Source of the DNA: Gammaproteobacteria bacterium
GTDB lineage: Bacteria; Pseudomonadota; Gammaproteobacteria; SURF-13
NCBI GenBank assembly: GCA_016195665.1
Contig: JACPZD010000012.1
Span: 1 to 43,661, forward strand
Reading direction: 5' to 3'
DNA length: 43,661 bases
Below the pieces are notes generated by a model. The model made no database searches. It had not been told where the DNA came from and saw only the letters and a program-made list of their open reading frames with translations. The stretch's first letter is position 1. Every line of letters starts with the position of its first letter. This document shows positions 1 to 8,133 of the stretch, piece by piece. Made by a program: the position numbers and the translations under genes.

Positions 1-139
1 ATTGCGCAAGGCCGCCAAACGTACAGTCAGCGATTTGTGGGATGAAATCGGAAAACTCCTTGATGCGTTCTCGCTAGACGAATGCAAAAACTATTTTGCG
101 TCTTCTGGATATGTATGTGCTTAAATCAAAAATGCTCTA
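1..139 (+). mobile_element. Right end of an IS630-type insertion sequence
   Basis: The segment consists of the transposase tail plus about 15 bases to a CTAG. The last five codons and stop of the lipoprotein gene on the opposite strand (encoding RAFLI) fall inside this segment, so the insertion replaced the original 3' end of that gene. The exact boundary at the TA of CTAG is an inference from IS630 target preference. The other end is outside the window. Confidence 0.55.
2..124 (+). CDS. IS630-family transposase, C-terminal fragment (window edge)
   Basis: The reading frame is open from the window edge to a TAA at 122-124. It encodes about 40 residues containing the TVSDLWDEIGKLL and ECKNYFASSGY stretches typical of the extreme C-terminus of IS630/Tc1-like transposases, which cut and paste at TA dinucleotides. 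The catalytic DDE core would lie outside the window. The stop is followed within about 15 bases by CTAG (137-140), a plausible target containing the duplicated TA, so the IS end probably lies there. It converges on the neighbouring lipoprotein gene and overlaps its last codons. The family call rests on the short tail only. Confidence 0.75.
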   Translation: MRKAAKRTVSDLWDEIGKLLDAFSLDECKNYFASSGYVCA

Positions 140-471
140 GCAGCCTGCTGGTCCCTGACGCGGGTGTAATCAATGCGGATGCCGCCGATCTCCGTATAAA
201 TGTGATCCCTGTCCACCACATGCACCACCAGCCCTATACCGCTCTCGCCTATGACGTGGACAGTACTGCCCTCGGTCTTGTAGGTAACCTTGTGCATCTG
301 GCCGTTGAGTTTCATGGTGTCGCGGGTAAATTCCAGACCGGGGGTGATGTCTATGCTGATCCCCATCACATTCACCGGTTTGGTCTCCCACTTTCCCAGA
401 ATCGGATTGCCGGAGCAGGCCGTCAACACGGCCAGCAGCACCGCCACCAGTAGCCATCGCAGTTGTCTCAT
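121..471 (-). CDS. Small lipoprotein, 3' end altered by IS630 insertion
   Basis: This is a 116-residue protein with a type II signal peptide. A positive MRQLRW start is followed by a hydrophobic stretch and an LTAC lipobox, putting the acylated cysteine at about residue 19. The mature part (GNPILGKWETKPVNVMG onward) is a small beta-rich domain of a kind seen in lipocalin-like lipoproteins, but I do not recognise a named family. It lies 24 bases downstream of trkH and probably ends that operon. The final residues RAFLI and the stop come from the adjoining insertion sequence, so the native C-terminus has been replaced, probably by only a few residues. It is likely anchored in the inner or outer membrane; function unknown. 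Confidence 0.7.
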   Translation of the reverse strand: MRQLRWLLVAVLLAVLTACSGNPILGKWETKPVNVMGISIDITPGLEFTRDTMKLNGQMHKVTYKTEGSTVHVIGESGIGLVVHVVDRDHIYTEIGGIRIDYTRVRDQQAARAFLI

Positions 472-495
472 CGCTCCTCCTCGTTACCGGGTAGT

Positions 496-1950
496 TCATC
501 TGCGCCAAAAGGCGGGGGTCAATATCACAAACAAGGTAAACAGCTCCAACCGGCCTAACAGCATGGCCAGCGACAGCAGCCACTTGGCGGCCTCGGGCAG
601 CGCGGCGAAGTTGGCGGCAGGGCCCACCGCGCCGAGGCCGGGGCCGGTGTTGTTGATCGCCGCTGCGGTGGCGCTGAAGGCGGTGACGAGGTCCACACCC
701 ATCGCCGAGATACTCAAGGCGATGATGGCGAAGCTTGCAAGATAAGTTGCAAAAAACGCGGACACCGCGGCGATGGTGCGCTCCGGTACGGGTTTACCGG
801 AGAGCTTTAAGGGTACGATGGCATGCGGATGGATCAAGCGCTGGATTTCACACAAGGTCTGTTTGAACAGCAGCACGACGCGCACCACCTTCATGCCGCC
901 CGAGGTGGAGCCCGCCGAGCCGGAAAAAAAGCTGATGATCATGAGCAAGGCGCCCAGCACCGGCGGCCAGGCGCCGAAGTCCGCGCTCATATAGCCGGTG
1001 GTGGTGGCCATGGTGACTACTTGAAATACCGCATAGCGGAAGGACTGTAGCAGCGTGGGATAGGTCTCCGTGAGGAACAGGTAAAGTCCGATAAACAAGG
1101 TCGCCGCGATGATGATGGCGGAATAAACACGAAACTCGGTGTCTTGCCAATAGCTGCGCAGACTGCGTCCGCGGAATGCCAGAAAATGCAGCGCGAAACT
1201 CGTGCCGCCTAAAAACATGAACAGCGTGAGTATCATTTCAATGGCGGGGCTGTTGAAATAAGCTATGCTCGCGTCATGGGTGGAAAAGCCTCCTGTGGAG
1301 ACCGACGCGAAGCCGTGAAACAGTGCGTCAAACGGCGTCATGCCCGCGGCCCACAAGGCCAGGGCGCAGGCCGCGGTGAGTCCCAGATAGATATACCACA
1401 GCGCCTTGGCGGTTTCTTTAATGCGCGGCGTGAGCTTGCTCTCCTTCATCGGCCCCGGCGTTTCGGCTTTATAGAGCTGCATGCCGCCTACGCCCAGCAT
1501 GGGCAGGATGGCCACTGCCAGAACCACAATGCCCATCCCGCCCATGAACTGCAAGATACCGCGCCATAAATTCATCGAAGGCGCGAGATGATCGAGGCCG
1601 GTGAGTACGGTAGAGCCGGAGGTGGTCAGCCCGGACATGGTTTCAAAATAGGCATCCGCCATGAGCGAGGTGGTGCCGACGAATTGGAAAGGCAGCGCGC
1701 CGAACAACGCGAGCAGGGTCCAAAACAGGCTCACGATGACAAAGGCATCGCGCGTACGCAGCTCCCTGCCCTGGCGCCTCACTGGCAGCCACAACAGAAA
1801 ACCCGTCACTAAAGTAATGAGGCAGGCTTTGAGGAACGGCGCAAAACCCCCGTCCTGATCGAACCAGGAAAGCACGATGCAGGGCAGCATGGTAAGGCTG
1901 AACAGCATCAGCAACAAACCCATGATGCGTTGAATGACGAGGAATTGCAT
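496..1950 (-). CDS. trkH: Trk potassium uptake system, membrane subunit TrkH
   Basis: This is a potassium-translocating polytopic membrane protein of 484 residues (family about 483). Four pore-loop filter segments can be seen: SGLTTSGSTVLTG, ASVSTGGFSTHD, TMATTTGYMSAD and AAINNTGPGLGA. They are separated by hydrophobic helices, as in the SKT (superfamily of K transporters) fold. It should work with cytoplasmic TrkA encoded just upstream. I chose the start at 1950 (MQFLVIQRIMG). An upstream in-frame ATG would add seven residues encoded by the heptad repeat between trkA and trkH, so I reject it. The trkA-trkH junction is filled by a 96-bp inverted repeat element. Confidence 0.95.
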   Translation of the reverse strand: MQFLVIQRIMGLLLMLFSLTMLPCIVLSWFDQDGGFAPFLKACLITLVTGFLLWLPVRRQGRELRTRDAFVIVSLFWTLLALFGALPFQFVGTTSLMADAYFETMSGLTTSGSTVLTGLDHLAPSMNLWRGILQFMGGMGIVVLAVAILPMLGVGGMQLYKAETPGPMKESKLTPRIKETAKALWYIYLGLTAACALALWAAGMTPFDALFHGFASVSTGGFSTHDASIAYFNSPAIEMILTLFMFLGGTSFALHFLAFRGRSLRSYWQDTEFRVYSAIIIAATLFIGLYLFLTETYPTLLQSFRYAVFQVVTMATTTGYMSADFGAWPPVLGALLMIISFFSGSAGSTSGGMKVVRVVLLFKQTLCEIQRLIHPHAIVPLKLSGKPVPERTIAAVSAFFATYLASFAIIALSISAMGVDLVTAFSATAAAINNTGPGLGAVGPAANFAALPEAAKWLLSLAMLLGRLELFTLFVILTPAFWRR

Positions 1951-1955
1951 AACTA

Positions 1956-2051
1956 CAGATGCAAGATACAAGATACAAGATACAAGTTAAACATGATGGC
2001 AGCATGATTGTGCTGTTTTTTTTGTATCTTGTATCTTGTATCTTGCATCTG
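1956..2051. repeat. Heptad-arm inverted repeat element 1 (trkA-trkH junction)
   Basis: The left arm (1956-1986) contains CAGATGCAAG followed by repeated AGATACA heptads. The right arm (2022-2051) is its perfect reverse complement over 30 bases and ends CTTGCATCTG. About 35 bases lie between the arms. It fills the space between the trkA stop (2056) and the trkH start (1950). It is a member of a family with four other copies in this window. Confidence 0.9.
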
Positions 2052-2055
2052 TTTT

Positions 2056-3429
2056 TCAGATAAACGTCACGCCGACCTGAAACAACCGTTCCACCTCGGC
2101 GATCCGGCGCTTGTCCACCAGAAACAGGATGACGTGATCCTCGGCCTCGATCACGGTGTCGTGATGGGCGATAAGCACCTCATCGCCGCGGACGATGGCG
2201 CCGATGGTGGCGCCGGCGGGCAGCTTGATGTCTTCGATGGCGCGCCCGATCACCCTGGAGGTGCGGCTGTCGCCGTGCGCCACCGCCTCGATGGCCTCGG
2301 CGGCGCCGCGCCGCAGCGAATGCACCACGGCCACGTCGCCGCGCCGGATATGGGCCAACAGGCTGCCGATCATCGCCTGCTGCGGCGAGATGGCGATATC
2401 TATGCTGCCGCTCTCCATCAAATCTACATAAGCGGCGCGGTTGATGAGCGCCATCACCTTGCGGCAGCCGAGTTTTTTGGCCAGCATGGCGGAAAGGATA
2501 TTGTCCTCGTCGTCATTGGTGAGCGCGCAAAAGATGTCGGTGTCCTGAATATTCTCTTCGCTCAATAGGTCTTCATCGGTGGCGTCGCCTTGCAGCACCG
2601 TGGCGTTGTGCAGCTCCTCCGCGATCTGGCGGGCGCGCCCCGGATTATGCTCGATGAGCTTGACCTGGTAATCGTCTTCCAGCGCCTTGGCGAGGCGTTT
2701 TCCGATGTTGCCGCCGCCCGCTATCATGATACGTTTGTAAGGATTGTCGAGCCTGCGCAGCTCGCTCATCACGGCCCGGCAATTTTTGGTGGCGGCGATG
2801 AAAAACACGTCGTCATCCTCTTCAATCACGGTGCCGCCCTGCGGGACGATGGACTGCCCGCGGCGGAAGATCGCCACCACCCGCGTCTCGATACCCGGCA
2901 TGTGTTCGCGCAGTTCGCGCAGCTCGCGCCCCACCAGCGGCCCGCCATGGTAGGTCTTGACCGCGACCAACTGCACCAGACCGCGGGCAAAATCCAGCAC
3001 CTGCAAGGCGCCGGGAAATTCGATCAGGCGCTGTACATAATCGGTGACCAGTTGCTCGGGGCTGATGAGCACGTCCACCGGAAAGGCGTCGGGCGAAAAT
3101 AGCTGCGGATAGTTGAGATATTCAAGAGAACGTACGCGGGCGATCTTGGTCGGGGTATGGAACAGATTATAGGCGACCCGGCAGGCGACCATGTTGGTCT
3201 CGTCGCTGTTGGTGACCGCGAGCAGCATGTCCGCATCCTCGGCCCCGGCGCGCGCCAGCACGTCGGGGTGCGAGGCCTGCCCCACCACGGTGCGCAGATC
3301 AAAACGCACCTGCAACTCCTGCAGACGGCGCGCATCGGTGTCCACCACCGTGATGTCGTTGGCCTCGCTGCACAGGTTTTCGGCGACCGATGAACCGACC
3401 TGACCGGCGCCTAGGATGATGATTTTCAT
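2056..3429 (-). CDS. trkA: Trk potassium uptake system, NAD-binding regulatory subunit TrkA
   Basis: This is a 457-residue cytoplasmic protein that binds NAD(H) and gates TrkH. It has two RCK halves, each with a Rossmann glycine motif: [16 protein letters not shown] at the N-terminus and [18 protein letters not shown] at about residue 230. Each half is followed by a TrkA-C domain (for example [18 protein letters not shown]). The length matches E. coli TrkA (458). The start at 3429 (MKIIILGAG) is clear. An upstream in-frame ATG adds [10 protein letters not shown], which is translated heptad repeat and not protein. It is co-directional with ntrYX upstream and trkH downstream. Confidence 0.96.
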   Translation of the reverse strand: MKIIILGAGQVGSSVAENLCSEANDITVVDTDARRLQELQVRFDLRTVVGQASHPDVLARAGAEDADMLLAVTNSDETNMVACRVAYNLFHTPTKIARVRSLEYLNYPQLFSPDAFPVDVLISPEQLVTDYVQRLIEFPGALQVLDFARGLVQLVAVKTYHGGPLVGRELRELREHMPGIETRVVAIFRRGQSIVPQGGTVIEEDDDVFFIAATKNCRAVMSELRRLDNPYKRIMIAGGGNIGKRLAKALEDDYQVKLIEHNPGRARQIAEELHNATVLQGDATDEDLLSEENIQDTDIFCALTNDDEDNILSAMLAKKLGCRKVMALINRAAYVDLMESGSIDIAISPQQAMIGSLLAHIRRGDVAVVHSLRRGAAEAIEAVAHGDSRTSRVIGRAIEDIKLPAGATIGAIVRGDEVLIAHHDTVIEAEDHVILFLVDKRRIAEVERLFQVGVTFI

Positions 3430-3436
3430 ATTGAGG

Positions 3437-3523
3437 CAGACACAAGATACAAGATACAAGATACAAGGGAAGGGGCGATAGGAGTTGGCATATCGGCGTA
3501 TTTTATCTTTTCTCTTGTATCTG
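3437..3523. repeat. Heptad-arm inverted repeat element 2 (ntrX-trkA junction)
   Basis: It begins CAGACACAAG and continues with three further GATACAAG-type heptads. It ends CTTGTATCTG at 3514-3523, giving inverted ends around about 46 bases. It occupies almost the entire ntrX-trkA intergenic space, so the trkA ribosome-binding region lies at its edge. Confidence 0.8.
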
Positions 3524-3525
3524 TT

Positions 3526-4893
3526 TTATTCCGATTTCTCATGTTTTGCGGCTAGACCCAAGCTGCGCAATTTACGGTACAAATGGGTGCGCTCGATACC
3601 CGCGAGCTTTGCGGTTTTACCCACACTGCCGCCGGTCTTGGCCATCAAGTGCTCCAGATAGGCCTTTTCGAACTGGTCGCGGGCCTCGCGCAAGGGCAGG
3701 TCGAAGTTCGCTGCGGCCGTCGTGACCGTCTCGCGCGGCGCAGCCCCCAGCGCAGCATCCACCTCCGCGAGACTGATCTCTTCCCCCGAGCCCAGAATCA
3801 GCAGCCGCTGCACCAGATTCTTGAGTTCGCGCACATTACCCGGCCAGCCGTAGTTGCGCAAGCGGTTTTGCGCGGCGACGCTGAATTTCCGGTAAGGGAG
3901 ATTTTCCTGATCAACAATGGCGTTTACATAAAAGTTCAACAAGTCCGGTACGTCTTCGCAGTGATCACGCAACGGCGGAATGGTGAGTGGCACGACATTG
4001 AGATGAAAATAGAGGTCCTCGCGGAAACGTCCGGCCTGCACCTCCTCGCGCAGGTCACGATGGGTGGCGGCGATGATGCGCACATTGGTCTGCACCGGCT
4101 CGCTGCCGCCCAGGCGCAAAAAGGAATGGGTCTGCAGGGCGCCCAACAGGCGGGCCTGAATCGCCGGATCCATATCGCTCACGTCATCAAGAAACAATGT
4201 GCCGCCGTTGGCCTGTTCCAGGCGTCCGAAGTGGATGTGCCCTCCTTCTTCGCTGCCGAACAACTCTGCCGCCGCGTTTTCGCGCGCCAGGGAGGCGACA
4301 CTCACGTCCACAAACGGCCCGCCGCTGCGCGCGCTCAACGCATGCAGAGTGCGCGCGAAGGTCTCCTTGCCGCTGCCCGGCTCACCGCTGATCAGCACCC
4401 AGCTTTCATGCGGCGCAATGCGTTTGATCTGTTCGCGCAATTGCTGGATGGGCGGACTCTTCCCGACGGGTTCGGAGACGGCCTGGACGTGACGGCGCAG
4501 TCCGATATTTTCCTTGTGCAGCTTATCCGCCTCCAGGGCGCGCTCCACGGTAAGCAGCAGCTTGGCGAGCGACAAGGGCTTTTCGATGAAGTCATAGGCG
4601 CCGAGACGGGTCGCCTCGATGGCCGTCTCCACCGAGCCGTGCCCGGACATCATGATGACCGGCGAGGGCAGCGTACCGCCGTTCGACCACTCCTTGAGCA
4701 GCGAGATGCCGTCTATGTCTGGCATCCAGATGTCGAGCAGGGTGAGGTCCGGGCGACGCGCGCGGCGCGCCTGCCGCGCCTCGTTGCCGCCCTCGGCGAC
4801 CGTGACCTCGTAGCCCTCGTCCTCCAGGATCTCCCTGACCAGGCGCCGGATCTCGGGTTCGTCGTCTACCACCAAAATGTGCGCAGTGCTCAT
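3526..4893 (-). CDS. ntrX: Two-component response regulator NtrX, AAA+ type lacking GAFTGA
   Basis: This is a 455-residue regulator. The receiver domain (1-120) has acidic residues at 10-11, phospho-acceptor D54 (LTLLDIWMPD) and a conserved K. The AAA+ domain (about 140-370) has Walker A GEPGSGKE and Walker B GGTLFLDD. The C-terminal Fis-type helix-turn-helix is GSVGKTAKLAGIERTHLYRK. Where sigma-54 activators carry ELFG..KGAFTGA, this protein reads ELFGSEEGGHIHFGRLEQA, so the sigma-54-contacting GAFTGA loop is missing. Similar NtrX proteins, as in Neisseria, are thought to act without sigma-54. The partner kinase NtrY is encoded directly upstream. Its likely role is control of respiratory or nitrogen-related genes; targets are not visible. 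Confidence 0.92.
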   Translation of the reverse strand: MSTAHILVVDDEPEIRRLVREILEDEGYEVTVAEGGNEARQARRARRPDLTLLDIWMPDIDGISLLKEWSNGGTLPSPVIMMSGHGSVETAIEATRLGAYDFIEKPLSLAKLLLTVERALEADKLHKENIGLRRHVQAVSEPVGKSPPIQQLREQIKRIAPHESWVLISGEPGSGKETFARTLHALSARSGGPFVDVSVASLARENAAAELFGSEEGGHIHFGRLEQANGGTLFLDDVSDMDPAIQARLLGALQTHSFLRLGGSEPVQTNVRIIAATHRDLREEVQAGRFREDLYFHLNVVPLTIPPLRDHCEDVPDLLNFYVNAIVDQENLPYRKFSVAAQNRLRNYGWPGNVRELKNLVQRLLILGSGEEISLAEVDAALGAAPRETVTTAAANFDLPLREARDQFEKAYLEHLMAKTGGSVGKTAKLAGIERTHLYRKLRSLGLAAKHEKSE

Positions 4894-4906
4894 ATAGTTA
4901 CTAAGC

Positions 4907-4978
4907 TGTTCAGTAAGTAAGATGACATTTCCGCCTCGTTCCCGCCCCCTGTTTAGGGGGCGGGACAGGGTGGGGGTA
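4907..4978. repeat. GC-rich dispersed repeat, copy 1 (ntrY-ntrX junction)
   Basis: It contains CAGTAAGTAAGA followed by a hairpin-forming CCCGCCCCCTG...AGGGGGCGGGACAGGG and GTGGGGGTA. Related copies lie at 7210-7350 and 27036-27105. The hairpin (4948-4968) could also attenuate or terminate transcription between ntrY and ntrX. Confidence 0.75.
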
Positions 4979-4997
4979 AGTGAAGGGTTTTTTTACG

Positions 4998-7202
4998 TTA
5001 TGCCGCCGTGCCGCTATCACTGACCTGCAACGTAGACAACACCGGAAAACGAATCTTCAGGCACGCTCCGCCCTCCTTGGGATTTTCCGCGGTCAACGTG
5101 CCGCCATGCTCCTCGACGATCTTCTTCACGATCGCCAATCCTAGCCCAGTCCCCTTGGGTTTGGTAGTCACGTAGGGCTCGAACAATTGGGCCATGATCT
5201 CCTCGGGGATCCCGGGCCCACGATCCTCCACCCACAGCTCGACAAACCGGGTATCGTGATCGAGGACGCTGCGCGTGCCGACGATGATGCGCGAACCGCG
5301 CTTGCCGCTCATCGCCTCGAGCGAGTTCTTGATGAGATTATGCAACAATTGGCGTAAGCGTCCGGGGTCGGCCTCAATCAGCGGCAGATCCGGCTCCAGA
5401 CGCACGTAAAATTGCGCACCCGCCCCTCCGCCGCGATACAGGTCCAGCACCTCGTTGACCAACGGGTTCAACTGCAGCGGCCGCGGCTGCATCTGCGGGT
5501 TGCGGGCGTACTCGGCAAACGAGTTGACCATGTCCTTCATCACCTCCACCTGCTGCACGATGGTGTGGGTGGAGCGGTCCAGCACCTCGGCGTCCTTGGC
5601 GTCCATGGTCTTGAGGTACTTGTGACGCAGGCGCTCGGCGGAGAGCTGGATCGGCGTCAAGGGGTTCTTGAACTCATGCGCCAGACGGCGCGCCACCTCG
5701 CCCCAAGCGGCGTCGCGCTGCGCCTGGATCAGGGCGGTGACGTCATCGAACACCACCAGATAATCCGGCTTCGCTCCGTCGGCGCCCGGCAGCAAGGTGC
5801 CGCGGCACATCAACGTCTGCCGCCCGGCGGGCGTCGTCATGACGCACTCTTCGCGCCAGTCCTGTTGAGAGGGCGCGGAAAGATGCCGGCCGATGGCGCC
5901 GCCGAATTCCGCTAGGTGCGGGTGTGCGGCGGCGATCTCCTCCCACGTACGGCCCAGCGCCGCGCCGAGGTCGGTGTTCAATAACTGACTCGCCGCGGCG
6001 TTCGCGGTGCGCAAGTGCTGCTGCGAATCCAGCGTCAGTACGCCCGAGGAAAGCCGCTCCAGCAGGGCCGTCAGATAGACGCGCTGACTCTCGGCCTGCT
6101 GCCGGCTCATGCTCACCGCATCACGCGCCTGCGCGATCTTGCGCGTCATATCGTTGAAGGATTGCACCAGAAAACCCAATTCATCATTGGACGAAACCGG
6201 CAGGCGCTTGCCGTAATCGCCGGCGGCCACCGCACGGGTGCCTTCCGCAAGATCGCGGATCGGCGCGACCAGCCGGCGCGTGGAAAAGAAGGCCGCCCAC
6301 ACGGCCGACAACAGGCTGAGCGCCAGCACCAGTGACAAGGTCATCGTGAAGCTGTCCTTGAGCGGCTTGCGCAGGAAGGCGAGCTTTTTATACTGGGCGA
6401 AGGCGGACTGCACGCTGTCGGCGAGGCGGCTCTGCCGCTCGGCGATGGGCGCGAGCGCCTGCAGCACCCGCAACTCGGCGTTGGGATGCGTCACCGGGAC
6501 GCTCACCACCACGCGCACGTGCAGGCCGGCGTCGCGGATCGGGTCCAGCGCCACGTAATTGCGGCCCTGCCGCACCTGCGCCAGTATGTGCTCGGGCGGC
6601 AGACTCGGCGTGGCCATGGTCGGATTGACGCTGCTGGAGGCGATGATGCGCCCGTTCTGCGCCAGCAGGGTGAGCTCCTCCGCCGCGCTGCGGCCGCGCA
6701 GGTCATTGATGGTCAGCGCCGCGCCGGCGTCGGTCACGTCGGCGAGCTCGTCGGCGAGCAGTTCGGTTTGCCGCAACAGCTCGCGCAACCTTACATCGAG
6801 CGCGGCGCGGCTCAAATCCAGCGCGTCGCTCAAGGCCTGCTCGACGCGCACATCGAACCAGCTATCGATGCCGCTGCGCAAAAATCCCACGGAGAAATAA
6901 AACACCATCGAGACCGGCGCGACCGACAAGACGACAAACATAATCACGAGCCGCACAGTGAGCCGCGAACCCGCGGCGCCCGCGCGGTATTGCCGCACCA
7001 GGCGCGTGAGCTGGATGCCGATCAGCGCCGCGAGGATCACCAGCCCTACGCCGTTCAGTACGAGCAACAGATAATAGATGCGCCCGAATTGCTCGGAGTT
7101 CTGCGTGATATCGCTCACCAGATAGAGCGACGCGAACAGCAGGATGAACAGGATCGCCACCCAGGTGAGGCCGAGGCGCGGGCGTCTCAGTGAACTAGCC
7201 AT
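4998..7202 (-). CDS. ntrY: Sensor histidine kinase NtrY
   Basis: This is a 734-residue membrane kinase. Three N-terminal hydrophobic helices (about 15-110) precede an extracytoplasmic segment (about 110-285) and another membrane helix (about 287-310). A HAMP domain follows (DLAEGTRAVAAGDYGKRLP), then a PAS domain (about 375-490) beginning ALLERLSSGVLTLD. The H box is RRLAHEFKNPLTPIQLSAER with H509 as predicted phosphorylation site. The HATPase domain has an N box (LHNLIKNSLEAM), G1 (VEDRGPGIP) and G2 (KGTGLGLAIVKKI). The layout matches the NtrY family. It phosphorylates NtrX, encoded next. The signal sensed is not evident from sequence. Confidence 0.94.
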   Translation of the reverse strand: MASSLRRPRLGLTWVAILFILLFASLYLVSDITQNSEQFGRIYYLLLVLNGVGLVILAALIGIQLTRLVRQYRAGAAGSRLTVRLVIMFVVLSVAPVSMVFYFSVGFLRSGIDSWFDVRVEQALSDALDLSRAALDVRLRELLRQTELLADELADVTDAGAALTINDLRGRSAAEELTLLAQNGRIIASSSVNPTMATPSLPPEHILAQVRQGRNYVALDPIRDAGLHVRVVVSVPVTHPNAELRVLQALAPIAERQSRLADSVQSAFAQYKKLAFLRKPLKDSFTMTLSLVLALSLLSAVWAAFFSTRRLVAPIRDLAEGTRAVAAGDYGKRLPVSSNDELGFLVQSFNDMTRKIAQARDAVSMSRQQAESQRVYLTALLERLSSGVLTLDSQQHLRTANAAASQLLNTDLGAALGRTWEEIAAAHPHLAEFGGAIGRHLSAPSQQDWREECVMTTPAGRQTLMCRGTLLPGADGAKPDYLVVFDDVTALIQAQRDAAWGEVARRLAHEFKNPLTPIQLSAERLRHKYLKTMDAKDAEVLDRSTHTIVQQVEVMKDMVNSFAEYARNPQMQPRPLQLNPLVNEVLDLYRGGGAGAQFYVRLEPDLPLIEADPGRLRQLLHNLIKNSLEAMSGKRGSRIIVGTRSVLDHDTRFVELWVEDRGPGIPEEIMAQLFEPYVTTKPKGTGLGLAIVKKIVEEHGGTLTAENPKEGGACLKIRFPVLSTLQVSDSGTAA

Positions 7203-7209
7203 AAGTCTG

Positions 7210-7350
7210 CCTAAGTAAGACTACACTTAACGATACGTCCCCGCCCCCTGTGTAGGGGGGTGAGGCAGCGAGGCTGCCGAACGGGTGCACAGGGATGTGC
7301 ACCCTGGACTTTTGCGCGGCGCAGGAAGCACAGCGCAAAAGACAGGGTGG
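7210..7350. repeat. GC-rich dispersed repeat, copy 2, interrupted by a second hairpin repeat
   Basis: The outer parts (TAAGTAAGAC, CCCCGCCCCCTGTGTAGG and GACAGGGTGGAGGTAG) match the copies at 4907 and 27036. Compared with those, about 85 bases are inserted at about 7258-7340. The insert holds two hairpins of its own: GGTGCACAGGGATGTGCACC and TTTTGCGCGGCG...CAGCGCAAAA. This looks like one small repeat nested in another. Confidence 0.7.
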
Positions 7351-7371
7351 AGGTAGATAAAACACGGTCTT

Positions 7372-7426
7372 TAACTCAGGAGTCACATTATGGGCGATGT
7401 AACCTTACTTTGTGACTCCTGAGTTA
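7372..7426. repeat. 55-bp palindromic element, copy 1, overlapping the DUF4390 3' end
   Basis: The ends are perfect 15-bp inverted repeats, TAACTCAGGAGTCAC (7372-7386) and GTGACTCCTGAGTTA (7412-7426). The core reads ATTATGGGCGATG then TAACCTTACTTT. A second copy with the same arms lies at 27119-27173. Here the element encodes the last 13 residues (TQESQSKVTSPIM) and the stop of the DUF4390 protein. Confidence 0.88.
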
Positions 7427-7991
7427 GCGGCCATGTGTACCACTCGCTTTGGACGCGCCACTGCGGTGACAGATACGCCAGCAGGCGCAAGGGTCCGGGT
7501 AGTGACTCGGCATCGAGATTAGCGCGCAGCCGCGCCGTGTAGCGCGTGCCGGGATCGAGCAGGCGTTTGTCGAGCAGCGGCAGATCGCTGATCTCGCCGA
7601 GCGCCTCCAGGCCGCCCTGCCGGGTAGGGAAATTGTATTGAATACCGCTGTTGAGGTTTTTCACCAGGTATTGCTGAGTGAGGGCGTGGTACTGCAGCTG
7701 GTAGCGCTGCACGAGTGTGGTGAAGGTCTCATCCCACAGCCACTCCCGCGGCCGCAGTATCTCGACGTCCAGCCTGATGATCAACGGCACGCCGCTCTCC
7801 AGCGCCTCCAGCACGTCCGGGTTGAAGTGATACGAAATCCGCGCATTAAGCACATAGACCTCTTCTACGAGACGGGTGCCGGCGTGCTCCACCACAAAAC
7901 GCTCCAGTGGTTTAGGCCCCTCTTCGGCGCCCGCCGCGCCTACACACATCCACCCTAATGCCAATAGCCCCAGCAGGGCATTCTTCAGCAC
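7383..7991 (-). CDS. DUF4390 domain exported protein
   Basis: This is a 202-residue protein of the DUF4390 family, commonly encoded between rsmB and ntrY in gammaproteobacteria. I set the start at GTG 7991, giving MLKNALLGLLALGWMCVGAAG, a clean signal peptide. The frame stays open for 89 more codons upstream, but that part translates a dispersed repeat (NNLPRRTQRNTLKK) and overlaps rsmB, so it is not coding here. The body (RISYHFNPDVLEALESGVPL; EWLWDETFTTLVQRYQLQYH) is family-typical. The C-terminus TQESQSKVTSPIM is supplied by a palindromic repeat. It is probably periplasmic; its role may be tied to NtrYX, but this is only an association. Confidence 0.85.
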   Translation of the reverse strand: MLKNALLGLLALGWMCVGAAGAEEGPKPLERFVVEHAGTRLVEEVYVLNARISYHFNPDVLEALESGVPLIIRLDVEILRPREWLWDETFTTLVQRYQLQYHALTQQYLVKNLNSGIQYNFPTRQGGLEALGEISDLPLLDKRLLDPGTRYTARLRANLDAESLPGPLRLLAYLSPQWRVQSEWYTWPLTQESQSKVTSPIM

Positions 7992-8021
7992 TGCCTTAGG
8001 GCATATCCATACATAGTTCCC

Positions 8022-8130
8022 CTGTGTCCCTTGCGGTGAAAAAGCTTCACCACGGAGGGCGCGGAGGAGAAACAAACCCTTCTTGAGGGTATTCCTCTGC
8101 GTCCTCCGCGGTAAATTATTTATGGATAAG
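8022..8130. repeat. CCGCGGAGG-type dispersed repeat, copy R1
   Basis: It runs from CCCTTGCGGTGAAAAAGC through CACGGAGGGCGCGGAGG and CCTCTGCGTCCTCCGCGG to AAATTATTTATGGATAAG. The two GC-rich parts are imperfect inverted repeats of each other, so the unit can fold. Nearly the same sequence occurs at 9500-9599 and, inverted, at 16625-16730. It lies between rsmB and the DUF4390 gene. Confidence 0.88.
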
Positions 8131-8133
8131 TTC

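Noticed and set aside
1951-1971. Upstream in-frame starts for trkH, and likewise for trkA (MYLVSC...)
   Set aside because: The added residues are translations of the heptad repeat. Family alignments by eye place the starts at MQFLVIQ and MKIIILG.
3583-4920. 445-codon open frame opposite ntrX
   Set aside because: This is an antisense shadow caused by high GC content; ntrX has all its domains on the other strand and this frame shows no family features.
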